This document shows, in pieces, positions 47,801-59,699 of a stretch of 64,000 nt of DNA. Position numbers and translations under genes: made by a program. Source of the DNA: Ampullaceana balthica. Lineage: Eukaryota > Mollusca > Gastropoda > Lymnaeidae. The stretch spans positions 337,001-401,000 of the forward strand of contig CALYLW010000288.1 of assembly GCA_944989445.1 (NCBI GenBank), in the 5' to 3' direction. Within the stretch, counting starts at the first letter, position 1; each line of letters opens with the position of its first letter. The notes beneath the pieces were generated by a model, which saw nothing but the letters and a program-made list of their open reading frames with translations, was not told the DNA's origin and did no database searches.

Positions 47801-49410
47801 CCTTGGAATGTCATAAACATGTGTACTGTTTGTACTGATCTGAAAACCCTCAACATGTGTCTCTTCATTTCTACCTGAATCCTGCACATGATTCAAACCA
47901 GCTGCCTTAAGCTTTTTCTCATTTTCCTTCTGTTCCTTTGCTTTTTGCAGTTTTAAGTTGGCCTCTTTAGCTGCTGCTTCCCTTGCTAGTGCCCAATTTA
48001 GCACTCCTTCTTCTGTTTCAAATGAGTACTGAAAGTGGTACATAAAAATAATCTTTACTTTTCATTTAAGAAAATTATGTATGTGTCAAATAAAAAGGGT
48101 AGTTTAATAAAGTTTAAACAAGGTTGTTTGAAGAGGCCGATGGGCATACACAAATACAATGAATGAAATTCATAAATTAAAGTTACTATTATAAAAAATA
48201 TTTTTGAATAAGCATTTTTAAAGATCTAATAAATAATGTTTGCAGAGTAAAAATCCCCAAATAAATTAAATTGTTACTATGACTTTAAATCAGTTTAATT
48301 GTACAAGTATCAACTATAGGGCAAGCTAATGTAGCAGGGGTGGAAAACCAAGGGCACGAGTTGCCCTTTGGGCATTAGTAATAATTTTACTCGGCAAGTC
48401 ATCGCCATGTAGCATATAAACCCTTATAGAACAGCAATGTCATAGGTAGGCCTTCTTGGCACTCAATGTTAATATTTTTGATATTGAAAAGATTTGAACA
48501 GAAGTTAATAAAGGTTTATGTAGATGAAAATGAAAATAATTATCAGCCAATAAATTTACCTCATTGCTTAAAACTTTAGAAATATCAGACCGTGTGAGTT
48601 CTGGAAAAGTAACAGCCTGGAAATTCAAATTGAAAAGCAATAGTAATAGACATATTTTACCTGCATTTAATTGATTCAATTTTATAAGTGAAGAATTTCA
48701 TTTTAATATAAATACATGAACTGCAAATTAATAGTAAAACTGTTAATAATATCATACTTTCTTAGTAAAAAACATTATTATAACACATAATTTCCAGATC
48801 ATTTGAAAGATACACTGTAAATTGTATAAATAATTAAAGAAATATAATATTTTCTATTAAAGTTGTCTTTAAAAGCATTAAAAATTAGATTAACTTTGTC
48901 TTAAAAGCCTGAGCAGAGGTGTAGACATTTACTCACTCTTTAAGGCTAAATTTGAGTTTTAAAAATTAATTTTAAAAAATATTTTAGGCCCAGACTTTCT
49001 TTGCCATATATGCTTTAGTTGATTCTAATGTTTTAGTGTACCTACTTAATACTGGTTTTTGTTAAATTCAACAAAAGATAATGTATTTATTTTTTAAGAT
49101 AATGAATGATGATTAAGCTTACCTCTGGTGATTGTCTGAAATTTGAACTAATTTTAAATGGAACTCCATCAAGATAAGAATAACTTGATGCTAAACCTGT
49201 AAAGATATATTATTTGCTTACAAAAAATATTTTCAAAAGATAAAGGCATGCAGATTAGAAACGAATAAATTTGCTTTAGTAGGGTCCATTATATTTATAT
49301 TTCAATGACTAAATGATTCAATTTTTATGTCTAAGTAATATAAAATTAAAATCATTAAAAAAGATGACTGTACCATGACGTCCTAGACTGCTGTAGGATC
49401 TTTCCTCCAT
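35861..49410 (-). CDS. UBAP1: UBAP1 homologue, ESCRT-I subunit (seven coding exons)
   Basis: Coding exons on the minus strand: 49374-49410, 49123-49196, 48560-48616, 46571-48028, 42835-43056, 38665-38766, 35861-35986. All junctions are GT/AG and keep phase, giving about 691 residues (human about 500). Residues 14-70 form a UMA-type N-terminus (ASSYSYLDGVPFKISSNFR; YSFETEEGVLNWALAREAAA). An acidic conserved motif, FESEDDPFDNLELQTL, is near residue 193. Then comes a long low-complexity linker. Residues 582-691 form overlapping UBA helices: FIDHLTSMGFLRARAARAVA, VLDHLFAVDQLVEKNFAPAL, KFLNMHSQFQELGFQSEQIF. UBAP1 family proteins join ESCRT-I through UMA and bind ubiquitin through the C-terminal solenoid, sorting endosomal cargo. 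The ATG follows an in-frame TAA. Confidence 0.9.
36232..36881. mobile_element. TIR MITE in UBAP1 intron
   Basis: The left end ACCATATTTTATGGACTATA and the reverse complement of the right end (TACTGTATTTTACAGACAAT) are inverted repeats running into ATAAGACG-like blocks (TTATAAGACGCACC at 36269). Non-coding. Superfamily unresolved. Confidence 0.55.
37043..38458. mobile_element. Pogo/Tigger-type MITE in UBAP1 intron
   Basis: Left end CAGTAGGGCCCACTTAACTC and reverse complement of right end CAGTGGGACCCGGTTAAGTC, each flanked by TA (37041-37042, 38459-38460). This is the end structure of pogo/Tigger elements. About 1.4 kb with no transposase frame. Confidence 0.75.
39171..42295 (+). mobile_element. 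Helitron-like repeat B array in UBAP1 intron
   Basis: Copies start TATATATATAAAAATSAAWG then (TATG)n and TTATAGCTGACTAAACCATT. One copy ends at 41265 with CGACGGGTCTGCTAG then T, preceded by the palindrome CGTTGCAACG. The next copy starts at 41266, so the copies are head to tail. Inside, GGGCC-type palindromic blocks (for example GGGCCCGGGGGCCC) recur every 150-170 bp between 39323 and 42206. A segment of about 517 bp is duplicated (39240 and 39759 starts). A 3' CTAG and no terminal inverted repeats fit non-autonomous Helitron/Helentron elements. A diverged copy is at 55715-56150. Confidence 0.5.
39893..40092 (+). repeat. (TATG)50 microsatellite
   Basis: Fifty uninterrupted TATG units. Corresponding positions in neighbouring copies of the host repeat (39185, 39370, 41283) have only a few units. 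Confidence 0.97.
42594..42730 (-). repeat. Possible third Helitron-like 3' end
   Basis: Read on the minus strand, the sequence ends GCTTCGCATCGGGTTGTATC and then TAGTTC. It resembles the CGGGT...CTAGT termini of repeats A and B. The other end was not identified. Confidence 0.3.
44020..45395 (+). pseudogene. hAT transposase remnant
   Basis: Plus-strand fragments in several frames: EIFKAFHDNIVGKCQIEFKY, CVGVCTHGAAVMTGRRSGVV, then THCFIHRESLATKQMSTELN and VLSELVKIVNHVKANAI. After the SINE come LASFWIHVSAEYPELSENAL, KALLPFPSSYLCETVF and KTKYRNSMDVCSPLRVALSS. This order is that of the transposases related to human ZBED5 and SCAND3, including the C-terminal dimerisation region. His replaces the usual Asp in the CTDGAA motif, and stops and frameshifts are frequent. 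Non-functional. Confidence 0.8.
44717..45000 (+). mobile_element. tRNA-derived SINE inserted in the hAT fossil
   Basis: Target duplication AAGAAGAC at 44709-44716 and 45001-45008. Box A TGGTCGAGTGG (44721) and box B GGGTTTGAATCC (44763), followed by a tRNA-unrelated body and an (AGATAAGATAACATAAG)-type tail. The hAT reading frame picks up again after it. Confidence 0.85.
45886..46570. other. UBAP1 intron sequence
   Basis: Plain AT-rich intron between the hAT fossil and the donor at 46570; nothing else seen. Confidence 0.6.
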
Positions 49411-49462
49411 TCTTTTTTCTATCCATTAAGTGAGCATTATCAAAAGTTGCAGTAACATATCA
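49411..49462 (-). other. UBAP1: UBAP1 5' untranslated part of exon
   Basis: A TTTTTTCACAG acceptor precedes 49462 on the minus strand, so the start codon exon probably begins here. A further non-coding first exon would lie upstream (above 49462); its position and the promoter are not visible. Confidence 0.45.
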
Positions 49463-52093
<2,631 letters not shown>

Positions 52094-53740
52094 AACTGAA
52101 ACTGGCCTAGCCTAACCCAAACCCCTTAATTTCAGTGATAAAAATAATTACACTAATTTTCCTATAACTATAGTAAATATTTTCTAGTCAGTCACATTTG
52201 CCATGCATACAATGATACAGTACGTTACTAAAAAGTGATTATTTCTAATGACATGAGAGTCAGTTCAGTAAGTGTAAGTGTAAGGCTGAGTGAGTAAGTT
52301 CAGTAAGAAGGGGACCTCACTAAAGTCATTATCCCATATACTTATAGCCATAACAATAGCAAGGTAAATTACCGTAACTATACACTATACAGTATACAGG
52401 CGAGCACAGTAGCAGTCTTCTTTTGCTTTAGGCTTTAGCCTCCGCGAACAGTGAAGTCAAGTGGAATAATTAGTTTTTAAAAAATAGTAAATAGCCCTAC
52501 AATTAAAATACATGTACAAACTAAAAAAATATAATATTACAAATAACATTGTCATTAATAATAATTAGAATATTTATTATTTAGTAAATTTCAAATTAGT
52601 ATTAGTACTAATAGTCATAGTACTAATACTAATAGTATTAGACTAAGTATTTAAATTTAGTATAATTATAATAAATAATTTAATAAATATTTTACTTAAA
52701 CTTTGAGTTTTTTGACATTTGACGCCTATTTATAATATATAAATTATACTTACTATTTTCACTAGTGACGGATACAAATAAAAGAAATTGGCAGATTCTT
52801 TTCAACTACTGTTTATAAAACATAAATATGCAGACACATTTGTACCTGAATTCAATTTTAAAAAATAGACGAAAATTTAAATAACTGTTCTGTGTTATGT
52901 CTTCGATTTTCCTAAAAATATCTTATGAATCAGTCAGTAGCAATAACTGTACACTGTACAATCTTATCATTATAATGATGTCATTTCCTTTATTTGGAAA
53001 GCAGAGTATATTCCCTTGTTTAATGTGGAATGAAAAACAAAAAACATGGCGACTTGCTGTCCATGAACACGATTAAACGTGTTTAAAGTGACATTCTAGT
53101 GCAAAACATTTGAGATACAATTATTAAAATGTCTACATTGAAATTGATGATGCCGTCATCTGCAAGGCGCCATATTAAATTAGAGCAGTTTTCCCAATTT
53201 GTCAGGTACGCTCAATGACAATGATCTGAAATTTAAATACTCCTGCCAGCCATCAGTCAGTTGGTTACCAATGACGCTATTCAGACTATTCACTTATTAA
53301 AACTGATCTTTAAAACCTGATGTCGATATATATTTTCATCAACCAAACCTACTCAAATTTTATTCTATGACATTTTAGTACAACCTGCAAGTATACAAAG
53401 TTAAGTTTATGATAATATTAATAAAAATAATATGTTAATTTAAATTTAATCAATAACAAGGGCCTAGTCAGCCTAGTCTAGGGACAGGGTAAAAGTAAAA
53501 ATAAGGGGGTGGGGGGAGTTGTGAGCGTAATTTAAATAGTACATTTTAAATAGGACCAATGACCATAGGGCAATAGGTTCACTTACTAGGGTCATTGACT
53601 AAAATTCTTGATGCTATTTTTAGAAGAAAGAGATGCATTAAGTCTTAAGTTCTACATAGTGGAAAGAAACTAAATAATCAGGGTATAATTTACAACCATG
53701 CTTGGGTTTCTAATCATTGATTGTAACATCTGTAAGTTTG
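52094..53740. other. AT-rich sequence, nothing recognised
   Basis: No supported feature. It may include the UBAP1 promoter or a non-coding first exon (a GC-richer patch, GCAAGGCGCCATATTAAA, is at 53160), but nothing proves this. Confidence 0.35.
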
Positions 53741-53744
53741 CATC

Positions 53745-54005
53745 TTTGGGGCACGCTATTTTTGACCATTTTTAACTTCCCCCCTCCCACCCCCCCTGTG
53801 ACAAATCTTGGACCCCCCCCCCTAAAGTACGTCACACTTTCTAACAAAAATGTTGTTTTTAACAAAATAATTAAAATTTAATATAAAACACAGTGACGTC
53901 ACACATGGTCAGACCCCCCTCCCCCTGTCACAAACTGTCACACTTTCTTACACCCCCTCCCCCCCTCTGGAGCGTGACATACTTTATGGACAGCCCCTTT
54001 GAAAG
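53745..54005 (-). repeat. C-rich dispersed repeat
   Basis: On the minus strand it starts GGGGCTGTCCATAAAGTATG, then TCACGCTCCAGAGGGG and repeated GTGTGACAGTTTGTGACA with poly-G runs. The unit (G-run plus AAAGTGTGAC) occurs about three times. It resembles a common animal repeat; no ORF. Confidence 0.5.
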
Positions 54006-54639
54006 TATATTTGTATTACTGATTTTTTTTTCTCCTAGTCCTACAGTTTCCTGTTTCATTCAAACTCTTCTTAAAACTTTTGCTCATTTGGTGCGTCTTT
54101 GTTTTGATGATGACAGAATATTTTTAAGTTGATATTTTCAAATTTCCCTCAACTTACAAGTACATCAATACTAAGTAAGTACCTTTTTTCAGTTTTAACA
54201 ATCTGTGTATGTTATTTTTTAGTAATAAAATACTTATATTTGTAGGCCATGTGATGCTAGTGAGGAAGCAATTTTTTTTTGCAAGATAAAGTGGCTCTTG
54301 GATAAATGATTTGAGATTGTTTATGAAGAGCTCTACTGCTGACATAAAGTAAACTTTCCTGAATTATTTTAGAATGGAGAGCATTTGTAAGAGGCTTTTG
54401 TGCTTTGTTGATTATTAAATAGCTTGTTTAAATTAATGTATGAAAAACTTTGAGCTTAATGCCCCCTACCTAAAAAAAGGGTTAAAACCACCCAAAATAT
54501 TGATTAAGTAAAGAAATTTCACGTTTTAAACTAAAACAAATATTCCGATCTTCTTTAAAATAAAAACAAAATTTAATGATTTTTGAAAATAATTTTAAAA
54601 ATTTGTTTTTGTAATTTTTGAAAATAGATTGTCAACCTA

Positions 54640-54925
54640 GTCTTGATTGGTTGTGTGGCTTTCTGAGGCAACATCCAACAGTTGTCCCCGGAAAAAAAAG
54701 AGCACTATGCAAGAGATGAAGCTGAGGACCCTGTGGTCATTGAGAAATCATTTGAACTGTGCAAGAATACTTTACAGTATGTGGAAGTTAGCAGTCACCC
54801 CAGTCAGAAATTCATCTGTGATGAAACCGACTTTGTCTCTGACACAAGATACAAAATAAGGGTGAACCAGAGCATTTGGTTCCATGTTAAATACATAGAA
54901 ATCACAGAAAAGGCTGATATTTAAG
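54640..54925 (+). pseudogene. Decayed pogo/Jerky-like transposase fragment
   Basis: DWLCGFLRQHPTVVPG in one frame matches the DNA-binding segment seen as EDWLANFMKKHKFSVRKPE in the 11-14 kb transposase. After a frame change, SPEKKEHYARDEAEDPVVIE and SQKFICDETDFVSDTRYK follow, where CDETDF corresponds to the first catalytic Asp motif (ADESGL). Most of the catalytic domain is missing. No flanking inverted repeats were found. Confidence 0.5.
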
Positions 54926-55714
54926 ACTTCGGGTGAACTTAGGAGTTTCCACAGACACTGTGAAAATGTATACCATATACTAGATGGGGCTTATTGCCCC
55001 CATTTTGGCTAAGTTTCATTTAATGAATAGGTCTAACTTGTGAGCATATTTTTGCTATTTTGCTTCATAATTTTGTTGAATAAAATTTTCCCTGATAGAA
55101 ATATGTGTTACTTGTGACTTAAAAGCATTAGTTGTTTGAATGTAATAATTTTTATTGATTTCAAATGAAAAAAAAGGAAATTAGTTGAAAACCTTAGGCT
55201 TATTACTCCCATATTAATGAGTTAACCTATTTATGCCCAGTGTTCCATTATGGGAACAGTGGTCACCCTGTCTGATCTTTTTAGCTTACTCCTCAAAGTC
55301 CACAACACGTTCCGCTTTGTCACTTCCATCTAACTCGTGGGTCTAAAATAAATCCCCACATGCACATGGTTGATCTGTAATGCTGATTGGCACCTGCAGG
55401 GATGCTTTGAAACATTTTCCTATTTTAAAGATGTTTTTTGAAGAACCATACCAACACAGATAACTATAACTTTAGTATATTAGGTCCTATCATTGCAATG
55501 TTTGGTTTTACTGCCTTACTAGCTTTACACTACCATACTTTAATGAGAAAATACAGAACTTATTATAATTTTAGTAATTATGGGCTTGTTAATTCTTTTG
55601 TTCATTTTTGGAACACTAGGCACATACACTATGAGTTACACTATCCAGCATGGCGCTTGCAAAAGAAGTGTTGACTGTCTTTGTTACTTTTGGTCCCATC
55701 TTCCAGATATTTGG

Positions 55715-56150
55715 AATTTATTTAATACATTTTAATGCTTTATTTCCCATTAGATTTTTAACAATCTATACAAATATAGACACATATCTCCATCATTGAT
55801 CCAGATTGAAATTAAAAATTGTTTTGAAACTTACATATTACACCAATTAGGCCCAGGGGACTTTAATGTCATTTTTTCTAATGTAAGCTATATAAATATT
55901 ATTGTATTCATCTAATTGCCATGAAACTTTAGAAAATTATTGAGTCCGTGCCCACAAAATTTTTTAGCATAAAAGTTATAATATAACACATATTAGGGGC
56001 CAGATGCCCAAAAGATATTTTAAACAGTGGCTACTAGGTACATGGATCAATCTTGACTAAACTTGGTATATAAAATTGATGTCACAGATAACAATTCTAA
56101 ATGGTACTAACTCCCTAGTGTCAATATCTTGGGGGGGTTGGGGTATTCTT
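55715..56150 (+). repeat. Diverged copy of Helitron-like repeat B
   Basis: Contains TTTATTTCCCATTAGATTTT, ATCATTGATCCAGATTGAAA, CAATTAGGCCCAGGGGAC and GGGGCCAGATGCCCAAAAG in the same order as units in 39171-42295. Confidence 0.5.
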
Positions 56151-56159
56151 TTTTGGCAG

Positions 56160-56320
56160 ACATCTTGGGATGTGACCCGGGCTCATTCTTTTTACATCTT
56201 AGGCATCTTTCACTAAGGATTGAGAACATGCTTTGGGTATTGGCACGCACAGGACCTCACTAATTTGCACTTGTCCTGTCTTTTAATGCCAAGGATGCAT
56301 AACGACCTTAATGGTTGACA
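56160..56320 (-). pseudogene. RTE-like LINE family C fragment
   Basis: Nearly the same sequence as 22830-22985, for example CACTAAGGATTGAGAACATG then CTTTGGGTATTGGCACGCA. Short, truncated at both ends. Confidence 0.65.
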
Positions 56321-56509
56321 ATGTTCGCCATGTAAAACTGTCTTATTTATTGCCTCATCTTCACGAAATTTGGTAAGCAGCTTCCCTGCTTTAACCCACA
56401 CAGATGAATGTACTGTACTTATTTCATTGGTATGACGCCATTGTCAGTTGCCATATTGATTTTTTCTAACGGTCTTTGTTACTTTTGGACCTATCTTCCA
56501 GATATTTGG

Positions 56510-56860
56510 GCCGCAATATTCCAACGCTAACTGAATCCTACTTTTCCACTGCGCAGCACAGGTATTTTGCTACTAAGAATATAAAACATAAATGCTACGT
56601 TACTTTGGTGAGACCTGAACTTGAATATACATCTTCTGTATGGGACCCAATCAAATATAGATAAACTAGAACCAATTCTAAAAACAGCTGCAAGATTCTT
56701 AACTGGAAAATATTCCAAATTGACAACAGTAACACCATTAGTTAAATCATTTATCCTTGAAATACTAGAGGATAGAAGAACAAAGAGCAAAGGAATAATT
56801 ATACATAAGGCACTATATCTAACTTGGAAATACAGCACAAAGACAATCTAATACAACTCT
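56510..56860 (+). pseudogene. CR1/Jockey-like LINE RT C-terminal fragment
   Basis: Plus-strand frames give YLGRNIPTLTES, KHKCYVTLVRPELEYTSSVW, then after a frame change IDKLEPILKTAARFLTGKYS and SFILEILEDRRTKSKGIIIH. This is the standard C-terminal block of non-LTR reverse transcriptases and matches the scrap at 125-275. One frameshift near 56660. Confidence 0.7.
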
Positions 56861-57009
56861 CAGAGAAACATATAAATAAAAACACTATTCTTATTCCACA
56901 TGCAATAACATACATACAAAGTCTCATTCTTCCCGTCTAGAATTCAGGTGTGGAATTGGATGCGTGATTAAACCAAACAATAAACAACCCGTAAAAACAA
57001 AGTTTTTGA

Positions 57010-57437
57010 TAATAATAATAATAATAATTGATAATTTATATAGCGCTGTATCCCAGCAAGGAACCGGGCTCACAGCGCTTTACATGGAGATCATAACATA
57101 CATATAATAATTAAATAACCATTCATACCATAATAACAACATAAAGCACAGTACATTACACATAAGCTACGTTAATTATTAAAAGAAATGTTTTTCATTA
57201 ACTTTGTCAATACATTTTGAAAAGATGCGTCTTAAGTGCAGTCTTGAAGGACTTGGTAGTTGGAATACTACGGATGTGTAATAGTAGAGAAAGTAGCGGA
57301 GTAACATGGTCATGTTTTTTTGCCTCAAGAACTAGTCTGGCAGCTGAATTTTGAACTTTCTGTAGTTTTTTAATGCATTGTTTTGGCGCACCTGACAGAA
57401 GAGAATTGCAATAATCAATACAAGCTAGAACAAGATT
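57010..57437 (-). mobile_element. L2-like LINE 3' end inserted in the MITE-like repeat flank
   Basis: The minus strand encodes LVLACIDYCNSLLSGAPKQC, KKLQKVQNSAARLVLEAKK and SFKTALKTHLF. The 3' untranslated part, TATATAGCGC, ends in (ATT)n (AATAATAAT on plus). It interrupts the conserved flank AAAGTTTTTGACTATAAATC, with TTTGA on both sides (57005-57009 and 57436-57440). The same family as 8585-9190. Confidence 0.7.
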
Positions 57438-57444
57438 TGACTAT

Positions 57445-57799
57445 AAATCCCTTATATATGAGACATAACTAAAAGTATTAATTATGTTCAATATAATACG
57501 CACCGCGTGACTGGCCCCTGTGACATCACGGTCTGGAGTGAATCTCCAGTGACCCGTGGAGTTCAACTATAGCAGACGGCTACATATGTTATATAGAGAT
57601 AAACTAAAAATTCATTTATTAATTACAGTACATTCGATCGATCTGAAATTTTGATGCAATTCATTGTTAGGTGACACAAGACTATATGCAAAATTTCAGC
57701 TTGATAGGATCATGGGAAGTGGGTCATTTTTTACTTTTGTTTTTCCACGGGCGGGACCAAGAGATGACGTCAAGACGGTGAAATTAATATAAGAGATTT
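57445..57799 (+). mobile_element. Copy of AAATCCCTTATA-ended MITE-like repeat
   Basis: Left end AAATCCCTTATATATGAG, right end TTAATATAAGAGATTTA. The interior retains ATAACTAAAAGTATTAATTA, the uninterrupted form of the site where the LINE inserted at 2566/6912. Confidence 0.6.
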
Positions 57800-57804
57800 A
57801 AAAA

Positions 57805-57935
57805 CCAGCACATTATCAACATTTAAAAAATCTCTAAGAAAAATGCAATACTAGACCTACACCATAGATGAGCCCAGGACGCAACAATCTTCTATTTAGA
57901 AGGAGAATCTGTAATAGATAAGCTAAGAAAGGTAT
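57805..57935 (+). repeat. SINE tail fragment with flanking repeat
   Basis: AGGACGCAACAATCTTCTA then AGAAGGAGAATCTGTAATAG and GATAAGC. The preceding 60 bp matches 14345-14405 (TTATCAACATTTAA, AAAATGCA, ACCATAGAT), so a composite unit is shared. Confidence 0.5.
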
Positions 57936-57959
57936 TGTGCATGGTAATCATCTAATAGC

Positions 57960-59680
57960 GTTTGTTATTTCTGTTAACATGGGTGTTGCATTAAGCTTCA
58001 ATATGATGGATAGACTGTTGGTGGTTTCCACTGCCTCTCCCGTGATGAGGTTTTCTATTGTGTATAGGTCAGTGTAGTACTCCGCTCGTCTTTCCATTTG
58101 TTAGGTTTGTTGAGGATGACTATACGGCTGGCAGATTTTAATGGAGATTATACTTTCTATGTAGGGCCCAGGTCTTTCTGAATACCATCGTACATGACCT
58201 CGATTTCTCCTGTGTCTGCAGAGGTTTTTATATTCTGACATTGCACTCTGGCTTGCTAGACATTGGACATTGCTTTTGTAGGATCTTTAGATTTTCACTA
58301 TTATTGTGTTGGGACACTGCTTGTATTTAAATTGAGTGATGCGTAACTTTTCTATAGCCGGAGAAAGATATTTTACTTCAAACCAGTCGATGTTCTTGCT
58401 CGCTTTTTTTCCAATCACACATAAGGCTGTTCCGTGTATAGTCTCCTTCAGGGTGTCCCATCTTGTTGGCACATTTCCAACAGGCTCATACTCTTCTTCC
58501 TTTGTTGGGCAAGAAGTTTCGCTTACATGCATGCCAGGTTTGTCAACATGCTTTTTAAGGTGGATCACTTTTGGCTGCATATTATCTTGCAGAAAACAAA
58601 GGAATGATTATTATTGCTATTGACACTGTGTAGCGTCTGCTGATATTAATGCAGTTTAAGTTTGTGTGTCTGGTGATGATCAGGTCTTGCTGGTGCCAGT
58701 GCTTAGACTTAGAGCACAGATGTCTGTCTCCAAGAAAACTTGTTTAGAGGTGGTTTGTGATGCAAAGGTTGTTGTAGGAAGACAATTCCAGGAGTTGCTG
58801 ACCATTTTCATTCATTTTCCCAATGCTAAATTTTCCCATACAGAGGAGGACCATGATTCATGATATGTGTCAACTATTGCAACTTAGTCCCCCAGAAGCA
58901 CCAATGGCTCCTCCTTAGGTATCTTGTTGATTGTTTGATCTAGTTGGCTTTAGAATCTATCTTCTTTCTCTTGTTGGAACAGAGGTTAGATCAAGGGTCG
59001 GGATACCATGGCTCGCCAGCCAGATGTGGCTCTATTGATGGCTGCATCTCGCTCTCAGACAAATGTTCCATTATTTTAAAAAAATCTTTCATTCAGACTC
59101 CTTTGGTCTACATTTTAATTGCATATTAAAAAAACAGCATAACAATGTTACTAAAAAGAATTCAGAGACATAATTATTCTACTTTTAGTGTTGAAATTAC
59201 ACAAAATGCACACATTTACTTAAATTTTTAGTTTTAAACATAATGTATGGCTCTCACAGAATTACTTTTCAAAATATTTGGTGTTTATGGCTCTCTCAGA
59301 CAAAGAATTTCCCGACCGCTAGATGCATGGGCACGAATTAAGGTGATGGGTCCTGTACTAGTATGCAGGCGGAGTGTTACCGCATTTCAGTTCCCTGACG
59401 GCAAAGCTCAATCATTTTCAGGAAGGAGCTAACACCATATTCTTTGAGTTCCTTGATTTTCTTCCCTTGCCAGAAAAGTGTAGTCCTTCTCCTTGATGGT
59501 TCCAAATTCTGGTAGACACATCTACTGTAGTGCTACAATTAGGATGCCTACCGAGTCTCGTGAGCTCACTGGTGACAACTAATGTTTTTCCATCATCGGT
59601 TATTGCTTGTCATGTTGGCCTGGTGTAATTGTTCTTATGTTCCAAGTGCCCAGTTTCAATGATGAGCTGATAGGTTTTTT
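57960..59680 (-). pseudogene. RTE-like LINE family C, endonuclease and linker (decayed)
   Basis: On the minus strand from 59680: LGTWNIRTITPGQ, the start of the apurinic-type endonuclease; then GTIKEKDYTFLWQGK; then a hAT-like insertion (58990-59330). The endonuclease resumes with GKMNENGQQLLEL and NNLCIT. The linker RWDTLKETIHGTALCVIGKK and NIDWFEVK is at 58287-58580, and MYDGIQKDLGPT and YYTDLYTIENLI at 58030-58220. The RT domain that should follow is absent. Many stops and frame changes. In complete elements this endonuclease nicks the target for primed reverse transcription. Confidence 0.7.
58991..59324. mobile_element. hAT-like MITE inside LINE family C
   Basis: Left end CAAGGGTCGGGATACC, right end (reverse complement) CGGTCGGGAAATTC, flanked by related ATCTA-containing 8-mers. 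CTCTCAGACAAA-type blocks occur near both ends. It interrupts the endonuclease frame. The copy at 22363 shares its end sequence. Confidence 0.5.
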
Positions 59681-59699
59681 TTATTTGGGTTTGGTGCAT

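Noticed and set aside
48335..48400. hAT-like end (AGGGGTGGAAAACCAAGG)
   Set aside because: No second end or 8-bp duplication was found in the neighbourhood.
55223..55265. PiggyBac-like end (GAGTTAACCTATTTATGCCC)
   Set aside because: TTAA plus a suggestive sequence is present, but no matching second end or transposase was found.
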